From contig NC_135571.1 in NCBI RefSeq assembly GCF_964340395.1, positions 15,079,721 to 15,143,720 of the forward strand: 64,000 nt of DNA, written 5' to 3'. This stretch comes from Glandiceps talaboti. Its lineage: Eukaryota > Hemichordata > Enteropneusta > Spengelidae. Positions 42,401-54,400 of this stretch are shown in pieces; position 1 is the stretch's first letter, and every line of letters starts with the position of its first letter. The notes under the pieces are model-generated. The model had not been told where the DNA came from, made no database searches, and saw only the letters and a list, made by a program, of their open reading frames with translations. Made by a program: the position numbers and the translations under genes.

Positions 42401-45400
42401 CATCCCCATTAAATTTGAACCCAATCTGCTCAGTAGTTTGGGAACTATATATTTTTGACAAAAAAGGCACATTTGTATCCCTAATTTGCATATCACTGAT
42501 GAGATCATCCTGTCATGAACAATTCTACTAAACAATCTTGATCAAAAAGACACATTTGTATCCCTAATTTGCATATCACTGATGAGGATCACCATGTTAT
42601 GTACAATTCTTTCTCGAAACACCCTGAAGAATATTCAAACCAAATTTCAGCCAAATCTGCTCAATTCTTTTGAAATTAAAGATGTGTGAACAAAATTATC
42701 GGTATTAACTTTATATACTGTGTCCTAACTTACAAAGTCCATAAATAAAATTATCAGTATTAACTTACTGTATCCTAACTTACAAAGTCCATAAATAAAA
42801 TTATCAGTATTAACTTACTGTATCCTAACTTACAAAGTCCATAAATAAAATTATTAGTATTAACTTACTTATTTAGTTTGAACATTGCCATGTCAATTTA
42901 GCAGGCAAATGTTACTCATTAGTAGTTTGAACATTGCCATGGTAATTTAACAATAACTATTTATTGCATGTTTTACTGACCCACTGTCACACATACTGTA
43001 AATACACTCAAGTATCAAGAGTTTTTTACCTTGACCTTTGACCTCTGATTCCCCACTTGGTATAGACCACATTTGTCCAGTGACTCCTATTCCTCCATAA
43101 CCACCATCTTTATCATTTATATCAGCAATCTGTTCATCCCCTTTACTTTCTGAATGTAATGATTTGTCAACCTCTGTCACAGTGTAACATTCTTGTCCTA
43201 TTGCATTTTTATCATAACCTGTCAGTGATTCATCTATGGGAGGAAAATAATAAATTAATAACTTAGGTAAATGAATATGTATAATAAAAATATGAAATTC
43301 TGATAATGATAATGATAAATGGAAATCTGAACATAAACTGCAATGTGTGTGTATGAGATTTGGGTATCTAGTTTGAGAATATCATTTGTCAGTATTTTGA
43401 ACCAGATAGCCACATAACCAATAACAATGCATGTATCATGTGGCATATATCAATACCACATAGCAAATGAAACTAAATGTATTGTATGTGTGTGTGACAA
43501 TACATCCTAGCCAATGACATTGGATGTACTGTATGTGTGATCAATACATCCTAGCTAATGACATTGGATGTACTGTATGTGTGATCAATACATCATAGCC
43601 AATGACATTGGATGTACTGTATGTGTGATCAATACATCATAGCCAATGACATTGGATGTACTGTATGTGTGATCAATACATCCTAGCTAATGACATTGGA
43701 TGTACTGTATGTGTGATCAATACATCCTAGCTAATGACATTGGATGTACTGTATGTGTGATCAATACATCATAGCCAATGACATTGGATGTACTGTATGT
43801 GTGATCAATACATCATAGCCAATGACATTGGATGTACTGTATGTGTGATCAATACATCCTAGCCAATGACATTGGATGTACTGTATGTGTGATCAATACA
43901 TCCTATCTAATGACATTGGATGTACTGTATGTGTGATCAATACATCATAGCTAATGACATTGGATGTACTGTATGTGTGATCAATACATCCTAGCCAATG
44001 ACATTGGATGTACTGTATGTGTGATCAATACATCCTAGCCAATGACATTGGATGTACTGTATGTGTGATCAATACATCATAGCTAATGACATTATATACT
44101 TACCTCTTACTGGACCAGATTGATTGTCATCCTCCCCAACCTCTGACCTTTGACGTCCAGCTGACCCCATGGAGGCAGGTGACCTCCTTGAACTTGATGA
44201 TATGTCATCAGCTGTTTGAGGTCGTGTTGGTGGGATTGATGAAGGCAAGGGTACATCTACCATGTCACTATGGTTATCTTCTTTTCTCCATGGAGAGATT
44301 GTCATTGGTAGATACTGGGCACCACCAGGTCTCCCTAAGTAATTGGTAGATTTCAATGAGGCAGCTAGTTTCATTGCTGATAACACAGATCTGGATAGAA
44401 AAGAATTGAATCAAAAACTGGATAAACGTTTTAAACTAGCGGTGATAGTTGTATAGAGGGGTTTAACAGTACTGTATAATCATGTAGTTTTTATGTATAT
44501 ACCTAAGGGAGTAGACTTTTTATCAGTTACTGTATAAAGAGGTTTATCTACTAAATAAACACTTACTGTAACAATTTCAGTTAGTCTTCAGTACCATGGG
44601 TCACTTTGTGACAGAAATGATGGCTTTATTCACTACCCAAGGATGACCATCACTACTATGGGTCACTTTGTCAACAGAAATGATGGCTTTATTCACTACC
44701 CAAGGATGACCATCTCTTGTGATTAATCAGTATTTTAATCATATTCAATAATATATGACAACATCTGTTATCACCAATGATTCCTATATTCAGTTCCTCT
44801 GATATCCACTTGAACACTATGTTACATACATAATGTACTCACTTGAACACTACATGTATGTTGCATGATGTACTCACTTCAACACTATGTTACATACATA
44901 ATGTACTCACTTGAACACTATGTTACATACATAATGTACTCACTTGAACACTGTTACATATATAATGTACTCACTTGAACACTATGTTACATACATAATG
45001 TACTCACTTGAACACTATGTTACATACATAATGTACTCACTTGAACACTACATGTATGTTACATGATGTACTCACTTGAACACTATGTTACATACATAAT
45101 GTACTCACTTGAACACTATGTTACATACATAATGTACTCACTTGAACACTATGTTACATACATGTACATAATGTACTCACTCGAACACTGTAACATACAT
45201 AATGTATCCACTGTTGAGTAAAATATGACCCTCCCTCAACTCCAATGTGCCAGTAGTAGTAACTTTAGTGGCCCTCCCCAAATGTCTTTCTCTAAAACAT
45301 GACCCTACCCCTGTTCAAAAACATGGGTTATGTCCCACTTCTACCACCATGTTGAAGTGTGTGAAGGCACTGCATTAATAAATACTTCTGTTTTGATCTT

Positions 45401-48400
45401 GTTGGCTAAACTGAAGGCCACAATTTAAATCTCAATGATTAGATTGACACGCTCCTGACATCGTCAATGGGAATGAGGTCAATATCTCCACAACATTATC
45501 CCTTGTATCTTACCCAACTACTTCTTTTTTTTACAACTGTGAGACCCACTCATCTCCTCACACCACAACTGACTAATATTGATTCATTATTTGGTTGTCA
45601 GCAGCAATTTGATATACATATAGGCTGATACCTAACCCTAACCCTAACCTGAATGGCAGCAATGGGATTTGGAACCTGTAACAGCGATGAGATGAAAACC
45701 CCTCAAAATAATGCAATGTTAGGCAATACAATGAGTGACAGTAAAATGTGACCCTCCCCAAGAGCCAACTTGCAAAAAATCACACCCCCACCCCACCCAA
45801 CCCCACTAGCAAATACCAAAGGCTCCCTATTTACTTACTTTGCTGATGAAGGTTTTCGTTTTCTATCTGATTGCATTGATTGTCTTGGTGATGGCTGTGA
45901 ATAGGACTCAGTCAATTGACTGACATCCGCACTAATGCGGTAACCATGGCTGCCGGCATCACCTGCATCCATCTTACGTAATTCCTCCTGAAGTTCTGCT
46001 CTTTCCAAATCTGAAGTGACAGATCTTCCTGATGACGGTCTGAATCCCATTCCTGATCTGTGGGGTGCAAGAAAATGATAAAAAGAAAATCAAACGAGAA
46101 ATAGACTGAATTAGTTAAATAACTGCAAAACATAAACCAAAAAGTAAACTGAAAGAGTTTTAATAGAAAATACTGAGTATTGAATTGTCCAACACTGACT
46201 TGGATCACCTAAATAGAATAACTGTATTAATTTACTAGGTCCTGACTTGTAAATAGAATTAACTGTATTAATTTACTAGGTCCTGACTTTTAATCACCTA
46301 AATAGAATTAACTGTATTAATTTACTAGGTCCTGACTTGTAAATAGAATTAACTGTATTGATTTACTAGGTCCTAACATATAAATAAAATATTGTTAAAA
46401 TAAAAATAAAAGTCCAAGTCTGGTTAAAATGTCTGCTTTATTTGAATCCCAACGTTTCAACTGTGCACAGACAGTCTTTTTCAAAAAAAGTATGAAGCAA
46501 AGAATAAGAATACAGACCAGATTTAAACTGAATGCCTCCCGTAAGGGAATCACTAATTATGCAAATAACTCATTAAACTAAAAAAAAATATGGTAGAAGA
46601 GTGCAGGATACTGCTTAATTACTGAATATTGTTCATTATTCAAAATACTTATTAAAGGTAAAAGCTGTAACAACAAACTTCACAGGACAGGTGCGCATTA
46701 TTATGGTTGATATATGTACCATATTATACGAAATTTGAAGCTTGCATTTTTAAGATACAGCCGAGTTACCTAAAATCATTAATTATGCAAATATTTCATG
46801 AAAACTGTAAGCTATATCAACAAATTTTATAGGACATATCCACTTTGTTATGGTTAACATATGTACTAAATGATATTGAAATTCAAGTATGCATTCTTAT
46901 GACAATCATTAATCATGCAAATTAGTTATTAACACTGTAAGATACATCGACAACTGTATAGGGCATATATAGTTTGTTATGTTTAATGTATGAAGTAAAT
47001 TATATTGAAATTGAAGCATGCATATAGCCTAATTACCGAAAATAATTAATTATGCAAATTATTCACTAAATCTTTAAGAGAAATCAACAACTTTTATAGG
47101 AGATATGCACTCTGTTATGTTTAACTTATGTACTATAAAATTGTATTGAAATTGAAGTATGCAGTCTTAAGATATAGCCTAATTACTGAAACTCATTAAT
47201 TATGCAAATTATTCATCAACACTGTAAGGTACATCAACTAACTTTATAGGACATACACAATTTGTTATGGTTAATGTATGTTAAAATTGTATTGAATTGA
47301 AGTATGCAGTTGTAAGATATAGCCTAATTACTGAAAATCATTAATTATGCAAATTATTCACTAACACTGAAGTGAAAGGTACATCAACAAGCTTTACAGG
47401 ACATATGTGATTGTTATGGTTAACGTGTGTACTGAATTTTATTGGAAATGAAGTATGTACTCTTAAGATATAGCCTAATTACCGAAAATCATTAATTATG
47501 CAAATTATTTATTAACACTGTAAAGTACATCAACAAACTTGATAGGACATATGTGTTTTCTTATGGTTAACGTACGTACTAGTACTAGTTGATTTAATTA
47601 ATATGCAAATTTCTCTAATTAAACATTAACAGATCTGGCTCAAAACCTAATCAGGTGTAACTATTACCCTAAAGATTATATATTCCAAATTTCATTACAA
47701 TTGAGCCAGCCGATTTTCAGAAAATGATGACACAGACACACACAGACAAACAGACGGACAGAAAGACAGACAGATGGACAGACGGACACACAGACAGACA
47801 TTTCCCTTTTAATACCTCCCGTACCCTTACGGATAAAGATGAACAAAAAACTACAATGAATCCAATAAACCTATGTAAAAATAAAGCATAAAAACTGAAA
47901 TAGTATTAAAGGCCGCCTCCCATATATAAACGCGAAGGCCCTTTGTGGTCATTTTGGTAAACAATAGGGAAGTGGTAACAACCTAGCGACAGCTCCTGCT
48001 AAACTGCAGTTTTGCATGTGTTCCGACCATTGACACATACTGTACTGTGACCAAGTCATTATGAATATATGACATATGTAATCACCGCATTCATTTTCAA
48101 TAAGAATGGAAATCTGAGGTACATTTCTCGACATTACTTTCGGTCAGACATCAGAAAAGCTACGCCGACTTTGCAGTTGATAACGCTACGGAACTGTCAA
48201 TCAACATGAAGTACACACACACGAACAAATCCTAATGATGCTTACATTATCTACAAAAACTAAATTTGTCATTGACGTCAATTCTAGCCATCTTCTTTGC
48301 TTGAAACCAAGTTATGAGCCCTTCGAGTACAGATATTCTGTGTGTCTTGCACAACGACCAATCCTAATCAGAATGGGCGAAAAACGCCTCGACCATGTTA

Positions 48401-51400
48401 CAACGTTGTAGCATCATTTCACATCCATTTCTATACACAACCACCCTTGGTGTACGTGTACGCGATCCATTGCTATGAAGTGTTTGTTGATAGATAGAAC
48501 TTAGACCTGTCAGTGTCTCATGTCTGTAGCCTCATTGACTATCATACAATTTCAAAGATATCCATGGCCAATAAAGTAGGAAGTGTGCTGTATGTCGAAA
48601 GAAGAACAATTGCCCTATGATTAACCATTTATGAGCATTGTTCTAATTTACAACACAATATTTGTAAAATACAAACTACTAAAGTACCTCGAAGTATATA
48701 AACTACAAGTTTATATTCTCTCGAATTTGTATCATACAGTAATTGTTAGTATCGCATTTCTTTTGAAAATGGTTTCAATTCTGAATACAACAACAAGATT
48801 CGCACTGTTTGAATATGTAACAATAAAATGTTCACAGTATAGCAAAAACTTCAACTAAGTAAAGGAGCCTGAAGTTCAGTATTGGGTATTTTTACTCGTG
48901 ATCGCCTGTATTGATCTTTCTCCAACTGTAAAATTTGACAAATCAGATGATCATGAAATGCTAAATTGTTGTCTGACGTACTTCAATTTATTAGGGTCAC
49001 CCTATTTTTTTTTCTGTTTTTCATTATCCGGGCGACCCACTGAATACAAAGTTTCAACCCTCCGACATCAACAACAAAAATCACATAAAAAGAAAACATC
49101 AAGGAGGAAAAGAGAACAGTAGCAATTACTTGATGATGAATTTTTCAATCGACCGACTGACCCATATTTGTAATGGTACAGTAATGAGAAACAGAAAAAA
49201 TAGGGCCAATTTTAGGCACATGGAGTTGCTGTTAGGAGGGACATATGACACAACAAACTGTCATATCATATAGCATTGTGATAAAGAGTAAAAATTGACT
49301 CCGCAATCGGAATCTGAAATAATGGTGTGCAATAGCTTTACATGTAGTTATATAGACTCCGTAATCTGAGGAGGCACTAGTTGAAGACGTGTCGGATCGG
49401 AGCACGATCTCTGTGCCGTGGTAAATATGAAGGCACTTTTTGTGAAGTTTAAATATTTCTGTTTTTGTTTCAGGTAGAACGTCTACCGTTTGCATATTTG
49501 AATAGTATCTACGTCTCACTATCACACATTTTATATGTGAATTTTATTTCTTTATAATATGCTAGCTGAAGTGGAGGGAAGGTAAATAAGGATGTCCAAA
49601 ACATCTATTGCTTGAGTGGCTTGTCGGTCAGAGTTGGTACAATAGGCACTATCTCGCTACCGCTCAAACAGCTGCTAAACAAGACAATGGTATAACATTG
49701 CAATGATTCGATAGAACGTCATTTTGCTCCTCAGACCGTAATCTTAGTTATGGAGTTCGGAATATAACCCATCTGCGTTACATTTTCATGGTGTTGGTGA
49801 GAGTCAAAACCATTCCATTGAATTCATGAAAGTGTCACTAAAAATAGACGTTGCATGCTGTCCACAGCGTCCCTTTCAGGCCACTGACGCTAACCTAGTT
49901 GCCTCCACAACCGGTAACCTAGCTATGGCCATGAACACTCCCAATCTTGTGCAGTGGAAAATTGAAAATAATGATACTGCTTCACCTTGTTTTTGGTATA
50001 TTTTGACAGTAAAACTTGAAATTGATATGTATATGATAGGCATTCGATTTACTGATAGTAGATAAGGTGATGTTTATGGGGCGGAGTAGCCACTAATGCG
50101 AGAACCTGGGATTAAAAGCCGGGGCTTTAAAGAGACCATAAATAAAATTATCAGTATTAACTTACTGTATCCTAACTTACAAAGTCCATAAATAAAATCA
50201 TCAGTATTAACTTGTCTTACTGTATCCTAACTTACAAAGTCCATAAATAAAATCATCAGTATTAATTTACTGTATCCTAACTTACAAAGTCCATAAATAA
50301 AATTATTAGTATTAACTTACTGTATCCTAACTTACAAGGTCCATAAATAAAATTATTAGTATTAACTTACTGTGTCCTAACTTACAAAGTCCATAAATAA
50401 AATCATCAGTATTAACTTACTGTGTCCTAACTTACAAAGTCCATAAATAAAATTATCAGTATTAACTTACTGTGTCCTAACTTACAAAGTCCATAAATAA
50501 AATTATTAGTATTAACTTACTGTGTCCTAACTTACAAGGTCCATAAATAAAATCATCAGTATTAACTTACTGTGTCCTAACTTACAAAGTCCATAAATAA
50601 AATTATTAGTATTAACTTACTGTGTCCTAACTTACAAAGTCCATAAATAAAATTATTAGTATTAACTTACTGTGTCCTAACTTACAAGGTCCATAAATAA
50701 AATCATCAGTATTAACTTACTGTATCCTAACTCACAAAGTCCATAAATAAAATTATTAGTATTAACTTACTGTGTCCTAACTTACAAGGTCCATAAATAA
50801 AATCATCAGTATTAACTTACTGTATCCTAACTCACAAAGTCCATAAATAAAATTATTAGTATTAACTTACTGTATCCTAACTTACAAAGTCCATAAATAA
50901 AATCATCAGTATTAACTTACTGTATCCTAACTTACAAAGTCCATAAATAAAATTATTAGTATTAACTTACTGTATCCTAACTTACAAAGTCCATAAATAA
51001 AATCATCAGTATTAACTTACTGTGTCCTAACTTGTAAATCTCGTAAATAGAATGAATAATCTCCACCAGGCTGTGCATGTATATCCATTGCTGTTTCGTC
51101 ATCCACATCTCGGAGAAATTTAGTGAAAGTTTTGTCATAGTGTGTGGAGTAACTTTCAAAGTCATTCTCTGGACCCTATTAGAAAATAAAAAAAATAATT
51201 GTAGATGATAATAATGACAGAAGCAGTGACTGAGTGATTGTTAGAAGCAGTGACTCAGTGATTGTTAGTTAATGTACAAAGGTACTATTGTCTACTGTAC
51301 ACAATGTGTAGATTTGTTTAGAGTAATCATGAATATCCTTGTTTTAGATTCTTTCAAGTACCTTTATCGTCGAGAATTTATTAAGGAGCTCCTTCCGGGA

Positions 51401-54400
51401 CCCCATTTTAGACCAAACAAAATGAAAAATTGTGAAATGTGGACCCCATTTTAGACTCATTAGCTCTCAAAAGACAGTACCCATGTTAGACCAAAGAGTG
51501 AAAAACCCTACCCCAAAGGACGGCACATATACGTATACCCAATAGGTGGGAGTAAATGTGTAAATGTTTGTTATTGTATGTAAGGAAGTCATCTGTAAAG
51601 ACACTGGGTAAATGTCATGCCAGCTTCAGTCATCTGTAAACACACTGGGTAAATGTCATGCAAGCTTCAGTCTGTACATGGACCAGTCAATTTTCCAAAT
51701 ATCGAAATATCACCATTCACAAATATTTTAATGATGCAGTTTGTTTGCAAATCATACAATAACAAACTTTTTGCACATTCATTTTATATATACATCTACA
51801 TTGTATAAATATGGCTTTTCACACTGAAACATTGCATTACAGTAAGGCTGTTTAACAACCTGAACATTATAGATAATGTACATCAAAACTCACTTACCAA
51901 AAAGCAACAGTATTTGCCAAAATTCACTTACCGAGTCTTGTCCATATTGCAGTACTGAAGCAGTAAGTTTGTTGACAGTTTTTAACCGTAATCCCAAATC
52001 AAAGACATCAGCTGATTTGTGTTGGTGTGATGAATAACATTTCTGTTCCTGACTAAAAACAAGATCTTCAGGAGCTGTAAATAGTAGCATTGCACCACGT
52101 CTTGTTAAAAATGTTTTAGGTAAAACTAATTCCCCATCTGGTTTTACAGGTTGTTCATAGCGTGGACTGTATGGAGGAGCACTTTTAGCTCTCATACGAC
52201 AACTTTGAATCCTTGGTGTTCTGGGTGAGTATACATGTTGTATGGTCTTTGTAGAAGTAGCAGTCTTTGGCCGACTATAAACAGTATAGGTGTCTTCAGG
52301 AGGCGCTATAACATTTTTAGTTTTTAGGAGCTCATTCACTGTTGTCTGTGGTGTTTTTGTACGCAATGGAATATTTAATGATTTGTCTTTGAAACTTGAA
52401 TCTTCTCTCTCAAGATTAATTGGGAGAATTGGCTTTGGCAGTGTCTGTAAAAATACATAGCAATGACAGGCAATGTCAGTACAATATCTGTAAAAATATT
52501 ATTAGTTTATTACGCAGAATTAATGTCAGTACAAACACATATGGATGTATTACTATTTACTGTTATATTTATTTATTTATTTATTTGAGTACAGGTAACA
52601 AAACCCTGGGGAGTTGTTAAAGGTACAATACATAAATACTACCAGTACTGTTTTCTTTCTGTGGCTCTTTCAGTTTGAGTAAATTAATACAAATGTATGC
52701 TGATGCCCAATGTGGTGTTGGAAAGTTCTGGAAAAGGGGAAGTACAGTTGCTTTCTGTTTTTTAAGTACTTTTTGACACTGATTACTTTGAAGTTTAAGG
52801 CAAGATTAATTACATTCCTGATCCTAAATCTTTATTTCTTACTTACTTAAAGGCATTATCATTTTAACTTGCTGCCACACACTCTTCATTTCTAACATCA
52901 GGAACCTGAATTTCACTAAACGTTACTCATTCATTGCTAGAAGTCAAACTGATTGTGTCAAACTCTGTGTCAGTTACTATTGTGTCAGACTCTGTGTCAG
53001 TTACTATTGTGTCAGACTCTGTGTCAGTTACTATTGTGTCAAACTCTGTGTCAGTTACTATTGTGTCAAACTCTGTGTCAGTTACTATTGAGTTAATAAT
53101 AAGATTAGCAGCTGTAAGCTAAATTACCAATAAAATTTTTAAAGCCACTCATTTTTTTTTACAAATTGGCAAATTAAACGCATCTAAAGTTACAGGTAGG
53201 AAACTTTTTGGCACAAAAACAACACTTCTTCTCCCAAAAAATCTAAAGTCACAGGTAGGAAATAAATATACATTTTTTTCTACATACATTTGTATCTTCA
53301 TTCAGGGAATATATACATGTATACATACATTGTAGGAACCTATTACTACAACTTGTCAAACGTGGACAATGACAATTAAAACCTAGATATAATGTCACAA
53401 GTATTTTGTAGTTGAATGAAACAGCTATTGGAAAGCAAAAGAATTATACCTGCAACAACTTTAATTTATAATATAATGCAGAAAGAAAATAATGGTGATG
53501 TTGGGTGTTTTGACTGATTTGTGCTCACTCCACAGAAAAAATAAGTATGACACACATGAAGAGTGAAGCATGTACTGTGATCCAAGTCATCATATGTAAA
53601 TTAAGAAATATATCCTGTATTTTGTGTTCAACTGCATGATATCTGTATGTGGTATAATCTTTTTCATTACTAATACTACCACCTATCCTGATAATACAAA
53701 AATTGTTTAACTTGTACATGGAGCTACTGGAGGGTATAGCAATTAGCAGGTCAGCCTCAAAACTAGAATGACTAAGATAGTAGATGATTATTATTTCAAT
53801 CAAATAATATTTTATCTCAGACAATCATTTACTGATGTGTTTGTCCAAGATTTATCAAAATTAATACCTGTACAATGTAATACTTGTATGAATTTATCAT
53901 ATCCTGAATTTCGTTGTAACTTGTAATCGATTTTTTGTATACACCCCTCTCATCACACTAAAATGTTATATTTTGGTTACAAGAATGTCTGACAATGAGA
54001 TCAAAGACAGCAGGCGTCTGTAAATTAAGATTACACGTACACTTACATTGTACATGTGTGTATGGTAAGAAATAGTTAGTAACTTAGTAAGCTAGATGTA
54101 TGTTTAGTATTCACAACACAATACGTTTTGTTTGTCAAAACGATTGAACCGTCTCAAAGCTAAACAACTTTTAAGGCACAGGTTATTGCTGTCATCGAAA
54201 GAGGGTATAAACTGAACGAATAAAAGATTAATGTGCAAATAAAACACCTTGTGTGTGGGGATACGTACAAGACTGTATAAACGCAGGTATTAAACGACGC
54301 TAAACACAGATCGTAATATACAAACTTAGCCAATGGAACCATACCCTCGGCAGGTGTTGGTGTACGTGATTTTACAGATTTGTAGTTGTACTAATGTAAT

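Noticed and set aside
45630-45652. Telomere or internal telomere fusion
   Set aside because: Only about three CCTAA units, too short to support a chromosome-end relic.
47949-49525. Several 60-97 codon frames in the single-copy part of intron 3
   Set aside because: No similarity, no codon bias that can be judged by eye, and no splice signals consistent with the host gene.
51021-51032. Alternative exon 3 donor GTTAGG at 51031
   Set aside because: It would leave phase 0, whereas exon 4 needs two carried bases. The GTAAGT at 51020 gives the correct frame and a better consensus.
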